A stretch of 64,000 bases of DNA from assembly GCA_023974075.1 (NCBI GenBank), contig JAMFTG010000054.1, positions 279,501 to 343,500 on the forward strand, read 5' to 3'. Numbering within the stretch: the stretch's first letter is position 1; each line of letters starts with the position of its first letter. The notes below the pieces were generated by a model that was not told the origin of the DNA, did not search any database, and saw only the letters and a list, made by a program, of their open reading frames with translations. This document shows, piece after piece, positions 51,290-63,140 of this stretch. Origin of the DNA: Chaenocephalus aceratus. Taxonomy: Eukaryota; Chordata; Actinopteri; Perciformes; Channichthyidae. The position numbers were made by a program, and so were the translations under genes.

Positions 51290-51796
51290 CTAACACCCTC
51301 TATGGGGGTCCTCACCTCCTCTGGGGGGGGTCCGGGGGCATGCTCCCCCGGGAAGATTTTTTTTTTTAATATTGAAAAGCATCAATCTGGTGCACTTTGA
51401 GAGCAACATTAAGAGATCTATGGATCTATGTGCTCTTTGCTTGATGATGCCTTCCCAGTCCCTTATCACGTAGCCTATAAGAGCATGCATGGCGCCAGTT
51501 GTTGTAGCCAGTTGTGGTGAAGGCATCTGACTTACTTGAACCGAAATGTCTACATGCATGGCATCTTTTTTACATGAATATTCCAGCCAATCTCTGTTTT
51601 GAAACCATGAGCTGCAAAATGAGTAGCCTACAGGCGAGTTGGGTACTTTTTTTAAATATACCTGGGCAGGCTCTGTTTTGCAGAGGTCCTCTGGCACTTG
51701 CGGGCCGCCGAGGGGTGGCGGTGTTTGGGGCAACGAAGATGGCTGCGGCTGCTCCGCCTCTGTGGGCGAGTCGGGCAGGAGGACGTTGGTGTCCAC
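51290..51796 (-). pseudogene. hAT transposase TTF-type zinc finger fragment
   Basis: The minus-strand frame contains SSWFQNRDWLEYSCKKDAM, the conserved entry to the TTF zinc finger of ZMYM-like hAT transposases. The cysteines that should follow are gone and the frame runs into the element's end. Confidence 0.55.
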
Positions 51797-52091
51797 GACA
51801 GTAACATAATGTCCCCATGATCTGAACTGTTATTACCTGCAGTATATGCAGTGTATGCTGGTGATAACTGCTGATTGTTTTTAACCATTTTCTGATCCAT
51901 CATTGACTGCTGTGTCAGCACCTTGCAGATGATGAATGTGCAGCGGCACAGGTCACGCGCACCTGCCATAATAACGTTACTTACCGTTTAAATTGATCAA
52001 ATAAATGCAGCAGACAATGTTATTCAACCACAATTACAATTTATTTAATTTCAACTATCTTCTTCTTATTATTACTACTATTGTTAGTAAT

Positions 52092-53163
52092 AGTAAGGCA
52101 AGTTTATTTATATAGCACTTTTCAACGCAAGGCAATTCAAAGTGCTTTACAAAAAAAAATGAAAGACATTAAGCATTAAAAAAAGAAAAGCTAATAAAAT
52201 AAACATTAAGGAAAAATACATGGATAAAAGTTACAGTGCAGTTTAAGATATGAATAGTTCAATTAAAAGCAGTGGCGAAAAGTCTTTAGTCTGGATTTAA
52301 AAGTAGTCAGAGTTGCAGCGGACCTGCAGGTTTCTGGGAGTTTGTTCCAGATGTTTGGAGCATAATAACTGAACGCTGCTTCTCCATGTTTAGTTCTGAC
52401 TCTGGGGACAGAAAGCTGACCAGTCCCTGAAGACCTGAGAGATCTGGATGGTTCATAACTTAGCAGGAGGTCAGAAATGTATTTTGGGCCTAAACCATTC
52501 AGTGCTTTATAAACCAGCAGCAGTATTTTGAAATCTATTCTTTGACACACAGGAAGCCAGTGTGAAGACTTCAGAACAGGAGTGATGTGATCCACTTTCT
52601 TAGTGTTAGTGAGGACTCGAGCAGCGGCCTTCTGAATCAGCTGCAGCTTCCTAATAGATGCTTTAGTGAGACCTGTGAAGACACCATTGCAGTAGTCGAG
52701 TCTACTGAAGATAAAGGCATGGACAAGTTTTTCCAAATCCTGCTGTGACATTAGTCTTTTAATCCTAGATATGTTCTTTAGGTGATAGTAGGCTGATTTA
52801 GTAACTGTTTTAATGTGACTGTTGAAACTCAGGTCAGAGTCCATGACTACACCTAGATTTCTGGCTTTATCTGTTGGTTTGAACATTGCAGACTGAAGCT
52901 CAGCGCTAACTTCTATACGTTCTGACTTGGCTCCAAAAACCATTAGCTCAGTTTTCTCTTTGTTTAATTGGAGAAAGTTCTGACACATCCAGTCATTGAT
53001 TTGTTCAATGCACTTACTCAGTGTTTGAATTGGAGCATAGTCTCCTGGTGAAATGGTATGTAAATGTGTGTGTCATCTGCATCGCTATGGTAACTTATTT
53101 TTGTTGTTCTTCATTATCTGAGCCAGTGGTAGCATGTAGACGTTAAAGAGAAGAGGCCCCAAG
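52092..53163 (-). mobile_element. L2-clade LINE, 5' truncated copy
   Basis: The 3' part of the same family as 10819-13800. The AAGGCAAGTTTATTTATATA tail lies at about 52096, and the ORF2 end at 52263-52988. The catalytic box YHSDADDTHIY is still readable near 53060-53090. Confidence 0.85.
52263..52988 (-). pseudogene. L2 ORF2 C-terminal region, open
   Basis: An open frame of 241 codons ending SRLKTFRHCF, the natural C-terminus. It overlaps only the C-terminal half of the protein because the copy is 5' truncated. Confidence 0.8.
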
Positions 53164-53298
53164 ATTACAAATATTACACACCAGAAAACACAGACATATC
53201 CATGAAATAAACATACAGTAGGCTATAAACAATTAAAGGGATAATTGGGAAGGCATTACAAATGTAAATATATTTTAAATAATAAAACAATCCCACCA

Positions 53299-54082
53299 CC
53301 ACAGGTATCTACAGGAGAAGAGGGAATTCTCTCCACAGAATGTGAATGCCCATGTGGAGAATGGAAATGCAGTCATGCGGCTGCATTAGCCATCTTTGCC
53401 ATCCACAATTTCAGCTGCACTGACACCCCCTGTCAGTGGAAGAGAGCCCACCTCTGAAGATCGTGACTGGCTGAGGGACAGACTCGGGGGCAGGTTCTCA
53501 GGAATGTCTTGGCTTCTCTCCCCCGCGCCAGAAGAGGAACACTACAGCTTGGAAACACTTACTGTTCCTGAAATTCTCAAATCTGTTGGGCATCAGGGAC
53601 CTGAGGCAATTGTGGCAAGCATGGCATTGTCTGAGGAGCAACAGAGGGCAATTCAGGTGGCTACCACTGGTCAGCGAACCAACCCAAACTGGCATTTGTT
53701 CAGGAAAGGAAGGTTGACTGCCAGCAACTTTGGAGCTGTCCTGAGGTCAAAGCGTGTGACTGCTTCCCTTATTGCCAGGGTGCTAGAGCAACAACAGGCC
53801 CTTGATGGTGTTTTGTCTGTACAGTCGGGGACTATGAATGAATGTCAGGGCATTCACCACTGCAACCCAGATGCCGGTCCATGAGTCAGGTTTGTGGCTC
53901 TCCCAATCAGGAGTGTTGGGGGCATCTCCAGATGGTCTGGTAGGGTCCTCCGCTGTGCTGGAGGTAAAGTGTCCCTACGGAGCCAGGGAAATGACAATTA
54001 GTGAAGCATTGCAAATCAAGGGCTTCTGTGTCAGTAAGGAGGGAGAAACATTCAGCCTGCGTGAGGAGCATCCTTACTGACA
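53299..54082 (+). pseudogene. SWIM zinc finger / YqaJ-type nuclease gene fragment, broken
   Basis: Three frames in succession encode one protein. First a SWIM-type finger (CPCGEWKCSHAAALAIF, 53245-53457 frame). Next a linker with WHLFRKGRLTASNFG (53396-53884 frame). Then the nuclease motifs LGASPDGLV and LEVKCPYGARE (53838-54080 frame), a PD-(D/E)xK core of the YqaJ family. At least two frameshifts and an in-frame TGA before HQVQGQLHLT disable it. Similar proteins are common in animal genomes as part of mobile elements, but the element type here is not clear. Confidence 0.65.
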
Positions 54083-54260
54083 CCAAGTGCAAGGTCAGCT
54101 TCACCTCACTGCAAGAAAGAAGAAGACATTAAGAAAGTGTGAATCGTTTACATTTACTCGCCTTTGCAATGTTGTTGTTGGAGTGTTAGGCTTCCTGTCA
54201 GCTCGTCTGTTGGCAAGATATAAAATATTAGTTTCATGGAAGTCACACCGTCGCATATAA

Positions 54261-54863
54261 AGGCCCTGACACACCAACCCGATTTTGGGAGTCAGAGGCC
54301 GTCAGAGGCTGTCGGGCATTCGCGGCGCCGTAGTCAGGTTGGTGTGTCCCGCACCGTCGACTGTGACACGCCTTATTTGGACTGCCAGACCCGATGTTGA
54401 ATCGGCCATGCATCGGGTCTGGCAGTCGGACCAAATAATCACTCTGATTGGCTGTTCAGCTAGCGAATCAGTGCATGAGAAGCGAAGCGGAAGTGAGGGA
54501 CGTAAACAAACGATTTAAGAAGGCACACACAGACTGCTATTCATTTTCATCTCATCATGGCGATCTGGAATGATGCAAACGAAGACCTGCTCATCACCTT
54601 GATCCAGGAGAGGCCAGCTCTGTATGATATTACGGAGAAAAGATACTCTTCTTCTTCTCTGTCTTCCGGTTGTTGCCTCTTTTGAATGACGAATACACAC
54701 TACCGCCGCCTGCTGGTAAGGAGAGTTATTGCCACTCACGCACTGAAGTCGGTGCGGTGTGTTCCCGTGCGACACATGGCCAAAACGCAGGAGAACACGG
54801 CCAGGCAACAGCCGACTTCAGCGTCGGCTAGTCCTCTGGTGACTGCTTGGTGTGTCAGGGCCT
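54261..54863 (+). mobile_element. Harbinger-like element, TAA target, MADF remnant
   Basis: Inverted ends AGGCCCTGACACACCAA and TTGGTGTGTCAGGGCCT are flanked by TAA at 54258-54260 and 54864-54866. It is 603 bp. Inside, ATG 54558 starts a MADF-like segment. Confidence 0.82.
54558..54690 (+). pseudogene. MADF-domain protein start, truncated
   Basis: WNDANEDLLITLIQERPALY followed by DITEKRYSSSS fits the first half of a MADF DNA-binding domain, as in the accessory protein of Harbinger elements. It ends at a stop soon after. Confidence 0.6.
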
Positions 54864-54866
54864 TAA

Positions 54867-55784
54867 GAGCATTAAGACATACAGTACATAGGCTAAAACA
54901 AAACATCTAAAGATATAACCTTGCACTTTGTCTCGTGAACATTTTCATTATTTTGACATTTTTATAGATGGAAATTGAAATAAATGGTAGATTAATCCAT
55001 ATTGAAAATAGGTGTCAGCTGCTACACTGATTATAATAGTTATATTTCTTAATTAATTAAGATAAGATATTACTGTATTGATCCCAATTTGGGAAATGTT
55101 TGTGTTGCAGCAGCATAACAAGAAAAACAAAATATAAGTTATTATATATACAAAAGTATGTGAGGGATGGAATATTAAATTGAATATAAATGTAAAATGT
55201 ACATGTGATTTTACGTCCAAGAGAAGCTATGGAGCAGCGTTCTCTGCCAGCCAGAGGTGATTTGTTATTAGTTCAATATGTCAAACTGATTGCCCTGAAT
55301 ACAATCTTTAGTTACATGGTGAAACGTTATGCTGCTTGTACTAATTAGACTTATCATATAAGCCACACAGGTTTTAATAGGATGTATTCATTATCTTTAC
55401 TTATGTTGCGGTCTTTTCAGAAGCGCCATCTCTAAAACGGCGATACAGTCACTAACCATCATTTACATTTCACCGTGACATGGACAACAATGTAACGTCA
55501 GCTTACCTCATGGCACGAATCCAGACTCTCCTTTGGAAAACATTGGCCGGGAAACGATAGAACGAGCACGTTTCATGCGAAGACCTGTGGCTGCAACCCG
55601 GAGCAAAGCAACAAACCATTGCGTAGCTAACTAGTGGCGCTAGCTTTAGCTAACGTTAGCTAACGAAACGAACTGCCGAGTAAAATTGGAAAACACTGGT
55701 AATTAATTATTCTATAATTTGTAAAACTACGGTGTTAAAAACGACAATTTCAAAAATACAGATTCTAATGGCAGATATACAGAC
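54867..55784. other. No gene; LINE-tail-like fragment
   Basis: A tail of the type ACTGTATTGATCCCAATTTG occurs at about 55070-55140, typical of RTE-like fish LINEs. The rest is not recognised. Confidence 0.45.
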
Positions 55785-56161
55785 ACTAAAGATAGGCAGG
55801 TACTTGCTTTCAAGCAGAACACAGGGGAAAACAAACTTAGCGGGAGTGTTTACGTGTGTAGGCGTAATGACGTACAACGGCCTCGACCATTTATGTAGTC
55901 CTATTCAGCCACTCGGTAACAACCATCGTTTTTCAGACACGTAAACTCTTCAAAAATCACCAGTGGGGTCACTGCTGATGTATCTACTGTCGTAGAACAA
56001 AACGTGATTTATCTCTTAAATTTGTGTCAACCACAGACCTTATTTCGAGCTATTTTCCAAAACCCTATGGAGAAAATGCATTGCTTTTTGACGAAGGAAC
56101 CGGAAGTGCTAAAAATGCTAACTTACTTCCGGGTTTTAGGACGCGTCCCTGCGGTTCTCTA
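55785..56161. mobile_element. Half copy of the 36317-type foldback element
   Basis: It shares GGCGTAATGACGTACAACG, CAACCATCGTTTTTCAGACA and the end GGACGCGTCCCTGCGGTTCT with 36680-37039. The left inverted arm is missing. Confidence 0.75.
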
Positions 56162-56571
56162 TTCACCACCACCAGGTCTAGACCCCAGGGGGTTTCATCG
56201 GATCGGTTCTCCCCTCCCGAATGATACGCCTGCACAACGGGGCCTAATCGCCAAAATCACCATTACATTCAATCGAAGGGGAAAAATACAAAAGCATTGC
56301 ACACCATTTAAACCAATCAATGTTGTGTAATTAACAAGGATAATCTGGTGTTTTTTTTAGTCGATGAGTAGTGCAGATATCACTGTAAAATCAATCGACA
56401 GTAAGAGGAATACTAACTTGCGGGTGTACAATTCTCCGTTATCCAATGGGAATGGACGCTCACATTGCCTTTAATGGCAGCCGACACAAACGAATGCCGT
56501 GCTTCCATGAGCGTCAAATCCCACCGCAGATGGGAATACATTGCAATCAGTTGAAAGATATTTGCATCCCT

Positions 56572-57010
56572 TTATGAAGCTGAAGGAGCCAGGAGCGTCA
56601 CAACTGCACACCACGGACCCTGACCAAGCGTCGCTCCTGGACGATTATGGAGTGAGAGTGTGTTGGCTCCGGAGGATAATGACGTTTGGACCAAAAGATG
56701 ATCCAAAAAGTTATTGAAGATTGTTTTGTAGTTGGTTACAGAGAAGTGATTCGATACATAAATCCTGTCTATACGGGTTTTAGTTGTTTTGTCATATCTC
56801 GTGAAATCCATTCCAGCGGGATTCAGTGAGCGACAGACATCGATTAGGCCTGCATCGCTGCAGATTTCTTTCAACAGCTTTCCTTCTGCCCTCAGTTTAA
56901 AAACAGCTGTACTACACTTATCGCTTCTGTTACTGTATTAAAATCACCACTTAATATAATTTTATAACCCACTGTTAATAGCTCTCTAAGTTTTCTGAAT
57001 AAGTGTAACT
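56572..57010 (-). pseudogene. L1-like LINE endonuclease fragment
   Basis: The minus-strand translation contains IILSGDFNTV (around 56930-56990) and, after breaks, GLIDVCRSLNP and TRIDRIYVS, motifs of the apurinic-type endonuclease of L1/Tx1-like elements. No reverse transcriptase follows. Confidence 0.6.
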
Positions 57011-57179
57011 TGTTTTTTTGCCTCGGGGGCAGTATAAATATTAAGTCGATATTTTTCATTTTTATAAAAACAATCCACCAGGCAGCCTTCCTGGGATTAT
57101 GTCCCTTCTTCTAATAATAGTGATGTCTTTTTCTTTGAAGAAAATGCCAACATGTCAAATGTTCTAGAACCGCCACTGA

Positions 57180-58932
57180 CAGGGGCGGATCTACCGGGGT
57201 GGCAACTGCCACCCTAAAAAATAGCCTTGCTGTTGGGGATTAATTTTGTCTTTACTTAAGATATTTGACCTTTCGGCCGGTTTACATTTACGACGAAGCC
57301 TAAGTCTGTTATCTGTCTTAAGGAATGGGAAGTCTCAGCTATTGCTGAGATTATCAGTTTTATGACCGGTCAACTCTCGGTCACAGAGCCATAGAGTCAA
57401 ATAAGTGATTCAGTGCCTCCAGGTGGTCACGTACACCTTCCCCCAATATGTGGATTGACTCTTAGTGAAGCTAGTTAAAAGGTCTGCCAAGATGAGAGGG
57501 TGATCAGAATTGACATGGCAACCCACCCGTGCAGTCAGAATCTTTGACTGTGACTTGTGATGTGAAATTCTCCGGCCGATGCTTGTATTAAATCCCAGTG
57601 TTTGACATCAGAACTCCTGCTCGTCCCGTGTCTCTCCGAGTCCTGACTCTCCATTGAAGCAGAAGTTTCCCTTACACTTGCCACCCCAGCTGGCATCTTT
57701 GTTTTGAAAGAAAAGTTGTGGCTCATCGGACATTTATGAGAGAAAATCTCTAATGTGCAAGTGAATGCAGCACAAGACGCGAGTCTTGTAACCCCTCCCC
57801 CGGCTCTGGCGCGAGCTTGGAAATATGATTGCCGGCGATTTCATTTGAACGGGACGGCGCAAAACGAGAAGCATTCGGACTCAAGTCAGGGTTGCCAACT
57901 CTCACGCATCTGGCGTGCGACACACGATTTCACTCTCAATCTCACGCTCTCAGGCGGCCAAACTATTCTCACGCCAAAAACAAGATGAACCGGCGTCGGA
58001 GATTGTTTTTAGTTGGTTATTTACAATGTTGAGTTGACAGCTGCTCAAGCTGTCGATCCGCCCGCACCACTCTTAACAACGTTAACAGACAGCAGAGCAG
58101 TGGGAGCCGGTTGGTCAATCCCCGACCCGTAGTGCGCAGATCTGAGATCCAGTAGAAATGATAAAAAGTAAAAGTCTGCTGCTTATTGTTCTACTAGGCC
58201 AAAATAGAGTATATTAGAGTGAGAGTGTGTTAATTAATATATTTGGCAGTTTGGAGTAAGTCTGTAGGTGTTTGTGTGTGTTTCATGTATAGGCCTCACG
58301 ATAATTGTGTTGGATACATTTTCCCGGAAATGATTGTGATAAACGATAATATTGTCGGCACCGTTGTATGACCATTTTAGACCACTGACATAATGAAAAT
58401 ATATAATAATAATTCAAGTACATCCTTTCAAACTGCTCGTCACATCCTCATGTAAATGTATCGAGGTCAGAAAAGTTATCGAGTTCATTTTTATTTATCG
58501 TACGATAAGTCAATTAATTGCTTATTGCGACAGGCACACAATAAAACAGTGGAATCAAACATGCGTTTGACTTTCATTAGTGAATGAAACTGTGTGCCCT
58601 TTATAGTCTGGGTCCAATATTGTGTATTTGTATTTATTGTATATATATATCGTATGCTAAGGTCCCGCTACTAACACGATAGCAGTCATTTAGTGCGCAT
58701 ATGTGTAATTAAAGCCATGATATCAAAATCTCACTCCAGCCAGGTACCCAAAGTGGGCCACCCTGCCCGAGTAGATGGAAGGAATGAGGTGCGGTCTACA
58801 GTGACAGAGAAGAGACTGTCAAGTTTGGCTGTACTCAGCATTGAATCAAAACGCACTAAAGCTTTGGATCTTAATACGTTCGTGAGGCGTTTTGCTGAAC
58901 AACATGGTAATCGCCGCATTCAGCTGTTTTAG
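57180..58932 (+). mobile_element. hAT remnant with C-terminal dimerisation domain
   Basis: CAGGGGCGGATCTACCGGGG at 57180 is a hAT-type end. Far to the right, 58741-58932 encodes TEKRLSSLAVLSIESKR and FAEQHGNRRIQLF, the C-terminal dimerisation region of ZMYM-like transposases. Whether both belong to one element is uncertain; other repeats lie between. Confidence 0.4.
58741..58932 (+). pseudogene. hAT transposase C-terminal piece
   Basis: The LSSLAVLSIE core of the hAT dimerisation domain is followed by a natural C-terminus and TAG. The catalytic region is absent. Confidence 0.5.
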
Positions 58933-59353
58933 GCATGCAGAGGTGCGGGAAGGTATTTTGAGTGGGGGTGGACTCCGCTGTATAGAAAACTGTGGTTTCC
59001 ATAGTTTCCCCACAGCAGCAGACGCACAAATGACATCCGCTGGCGCATCATAAACACGTCGGATATTGAAAGTGCATTCGGATTCTCAAAGCACCGCAGT
59101 CCTCTTCTCCTAAGTCCTTTTGAAATGTCCTATCCACTTTCCCTTAACCCCGTGACGTTTCACACAGAGGTCAAGGAATAGACGATAAGGATAGACGATA
59201 GGAGCTGATTTATGGACCATTCGACAGCTGAGTCTTCCTCCTGAAACAAAGCCCAGTGTTCATCCTCACTCAGTCTGACCCCTCCCTCACTAAAACATAT
59301 GTTTACGCATGTATCACAGGAGGGTTGCTTTAATACACATTTACTGTAGTTGT

Positions 59354-60343
59354 CAGGGGCGCCATAAGGGGGTGAAAAGTTAGGATGATTCTAAGGGCCC
59401 TTGACTGACAGGGGCCCGAGAAATTGTAGAACATTAAGAAAAACAATGTAAGTAACCTTTCATCAATCATCAATAATTAACATTAATATAACATTATATT
59501 GATAATGTACTCACTAAACTTACGATTCATTTAACTTATTTTTTTTGAAAAGTTCATTATCCAAAGCCTCTGTACACCCCCCTCTATTTACATATAATGG
59601 TTTGGACCTGTCTCCAAACACGGTGCGGCACCGCATTTTCTAGCAGAGTGAGAGCATGTGAGGAGGGATGCGAGTACTTACATGTGTACGATGTCTCAAC
59701 GACTCACAAAGTCAGGCTTTCAAAAAAGAAAAGAAAGGAGAGAAAGACAAGAGAGAGGGACTAAAGGGCTACAGTATGTCACCCAGTGTTGCTCTGATTT
59801 AGCACCACCATCAGGCCTTTTCATTTCCATTTCCGTTTTGTTGTCTATTTACACTTTAATACCGGCTTATTTTGTAGTTAATTAAAAAATCTGCTGCTTA
59901 TGTTATTTTTTATAGCATTTTATAAATGATAATATCTGTGTTAATGTTCACTTTATTTTAATTTAAGAGGTCAGGTATATTTAAGTTATATTTATTTTTG
60001 ATTTATGAATGTTCCATTAAAAAATGTTATTAAAAAGACATGTACACCATAAAAGATGACTATTGAGGTCTATTGTCAGGAATGTTAGTGTTATATAGTG
60101 AATTATACTGCAGCAGAATGTTGCACGTCTGCACAGTGTTATATGTTCACCGCTCAGTAAATATTGTGCAGTTAGTATTGGACTACAAGATAGATGCAAG
60201 CCTGTACAGGTAGAGTTATTTAAAGCTTAAATGAGTGGGTTTGGTTCTGGAGGTGTGTGCATTGTGCTTGGTTGGCGTGGCCTGGTGGTGGGGCCCAATG
60301 TGATATCTTTCCATGGGGCCCAAAATCCCTGGCGGCGCCCCTG
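59354..60343 (+). mobile_element. hAT element copy 2, full length
   Basis: It starts CAGGGGCGCC and ends GGCGCCCCTG, 990 bp. It is followed by CCCACACT (60344-60351), the octamer that precedes copy 1 and not the one that precedes this copy. It carries the same transposase-start remnant. Confidence 0.87.
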
Positions 60344-60537
60344 CCCACACTAGATGTGTCCCCCCCTTTATGTGCCCAATCCCCCCATGTGAATCACACC
60401 TGACACACACACTTTGACACATTTCCCGCTCTTACAGTATGTGCCCCTCCCCCCACATGGATCACACCTGGAACACGCAATACATGTTCAGTGTCTATTC
60501 TTTGTATATTTACTGCAAGGAGAATTAATTAAACTAA

Positions 60538-61195
60538 CTACCGTAATTTCGGACTATAAGAATATATAAGCCGCAGCAGCTAAATTGAATGATGTGTACA
60601 TATATAAGCCGCAGGTGTTTTAATGTTTAATTACCGTATGCAAGGGTTCGTGCGCAGAGGGGATTGTCGGGAAAGAGATGGCTGTTTGAGGAAGCTCCCA
60701 TTTATTAACATTTCAACAAACTATTTGCATAACGTATTCTATTTCCTTCTTTCACTGCCAGATGTCAATCTGGCAGTGAAAGAAGGAAATAACTTAAAAG
60801 CTGCATCATATGCATTTCTACGTTTGTTTTCCATAATGAGGGTTTGTGCATGAAAACTTCCTTTGCACAAACTGTCTCGCTCTCGTAATGTCTGTCTTGC
60901 TCTCGTTCTGTCTCTCGTACCACTCTCGGTTCCACTTTTACGCGCTACGTGTCTCACTCTTTTCCGGCCTCCAGCTTTTCCTGCTGGAGCCCGCCGCTTA
61001 AAGGTGGGGGGCGCGGACTGGCCATAGAGCCCATAGAGTTAAAGGTGGTGGACTGTAACCTGTAAAATCCATAGATGTAGGAGGTCCCCTAGTGGCCGTT
61101 AGCTGTAAAAATCCATAGATTAGCCGCACAGTTATATAAACCACAGGGTCGAAAAATGGGGAAAAAGGCGCGGCTTATAGTCCGAAAATTACGGT
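60538..61195. mobile_element. MITE with CGGACTATAAG ends
   Basis: Ends CCGTAATTTCGGACTATAAG and CTTATAGTCCGAAAATTACG are inverted. TAACTA occurs on both outer sides (left copy immediately before CCGTAA, right copy immediately after TTACGG). ATAAGCCGCAG recurs internally. It contains a 23-bp hairpin at 60741-60790. Confidence 0.75.
60741..60790. repeat. Perfect 23-bp inverted repeat
   Basis: Arms 60741-60763 and 60768-60790 with the 4-nt loop GTCA. Confidence 0.95.
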
Positions 61196-62205
61196 AACTA
61201 AAGGTTATGTGGAAGCATGAAATAAATGATATTGCAACAAGCTTAATGTGACTCAGCTTGTTATTCCATGTTGCTGTTCACAAATGACCAACTAAGTAAA
61301 AACAGGCATCGGGTCATGTTCATTCATTCAAACTTTATCGTAACTTGTAAATAGGTTAGAGGTAGACATCATTTGCAAAAGTAAGAAAATAAGGAATAAA
61401 GAAACGAGTAGTTCTTGAGTACAATAATGAAAAAGGCACCCAAAAACCCAGAACAAATGGGAAATCTCATCGAAATGAATAAAATAAATAATACAAATCC
61501 AAAGAAAATATTAATAAAAAACAACAAAGCAAAGTTAGGGTGTTTAAAAATAGTTTTTAAAATGCTTAATAAAAAACTCCAGATTCTCTCACAATAATGA
61601 GCATTATAATTATCTCCAGTATAAATATGCATAAGTAGAAAACTATTGTTAAGTCAAAAAAAACGCCAAGTCTTTAAGAACATGTTATGCCTTTATTCTT
61701 TCTTTTATATCAGCTCTTGATAAGATAAATATATTACATAAACATTATTTCTCTACAGTCCAACTGTAAAACACGAAGCACCATCTCTACTGTGACTGAT
61801 GACTTTAAGAAAACACAGGTGAGTTTAAAGTGCTTTGTTGCTTAATGGAGCAATTCAAGTGTTGAAATGTGCAAATATGTATCAGTAATTTAACCATCAT
61901 TTAATCGAAAAACTCAGTATTTGTGATCTTCCTTATCATACATAACGATACAGATTTAAAATGACAAAAGCTGCCGGGTGAGGCAAGACCTTCTGAAGAG
62001 CAACGGCAACACAAAGATTGAAATTAGAGACGAGACACATTTTCAATTAAAAACAATCCCAGCTGACTCATAATTAAAAACACAAGACTCTCCATAGTAA
62101 AACCTCACTGATATCTAATTGACTCATTCTATTCTACTTTTCTGTCTCAGTCACTGACTTCACTGATTACTGTGTTTTTATCTTTTAAAAACACACTGAT
62201 GCATG
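61196..62205. other. AT-rich stretch, nothing recognised
   Basis: No coding signal and no clear element ends. Confidence 0.45.
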
Positions 62206-62209
62206 TCTC

Positions 62210-62600
62210 ATTTTTAAGATTATAAATGGCAAGGCACCCCCACCACCACTCTGCACTTTTATACAGCAGAACAATTCAAACAGCAGAACCACAAGGTCTG
62301 CCCTAAGAGGGGACTGTGCAGTCCCTCTTAGGTCCAGTTCCTTTGGTCAGGGCATCAACACTTTGGAACACAACACCAATACAGATCAGGGAATAACACC
62401 TCCTATCATACATTCAAACACTATCTTAAGAACTGGCTTTTAAGCAATCAAAAATGTGAACACTTTTAACTGTATCATAGTATTTCATCTGTTTGCATGT
62501 TTGTCTGTTCCTATTTATTGTTGTACTGTTGTTGTCTGTTACTGTGTGTTTTTTTATTGCTGTATGATAACTTTTAAGACCCTTTCCATACATTTTAAGA
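62210..62600 (+). pseudogene. LINE 3' end fragment
   Basis: It encodes KIINGKAPPPPL, TRSALRGDCAVPL and FGQGINTLEHN, the last conserved stretch of L2-like ORF2, followed by a 3' UTR-like region. Confidence 0.55.
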
Positions 62601-62703
62601 CCTCATCGCCACTTTGAGTTTTAACCAGTTACATTGGCGACACACTTTACCTCACATTTACTATATACAGTATTGATTGTCCTTCCTCCTTATCTTCCAA
62701 CCA

Positions 62704-62890
62704 TTTACGGTATTTTTGGAACTTTAAGTATTTTTGGAATTGTAAGTATATTTGGAACTTTAAGTATTTTTGGAATTTACGGTATTTTTGGAACTTTAAA
62801 TATATTTGGAACTAAGTATATTTGGAATTGTAAGTATATTTGGAACTTTAAGTATTTTTGGAATTTACGGTATATTTGGAATTTTAAATA
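62704..62890. repeat. 18-bp tandem repeat
   Basis: Units AACTTTAAGTATTTTTGG and variants, about ten copies; it reads as (GIFGTLS)-type repeats in one frame. Confidence 0.85.
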
Positions 62891-63009
62891 ATGGTTAAGA
62901 ATTTTTGGTTAATTTAAAACACATCAGATTTGCACATTTAACCCAAAAATATCGATGTGAACAGATGAGTAATACAGAACGCGAGATGCTGGAGGTGCAA
63001 ACATGTCGG

Positions 63010-63140
63010 GGTGGTGGTGGCGAAGTCCATAGGGACTTGGCAACTGGAAGGTCACCAGTTCAAGTCCCGGAAAGACCAAGTGCTACCGAGGTGTCCCTGA
63101 GCAAGGCACCGTTCCCTACACTGCTCCCCGGGTGCCGACA
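63010..63140 (+). mobile_element. tRNA-derived SINE
   Basis: The pattern GGGACTTGGCAACTGGAAGG, then GTTCAAGTCCC (B box) and GAGCAAGGCACCG...CTGCTCCCCGGGTGCC is a well-known fish SINE layout. Confidence 0.65.
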
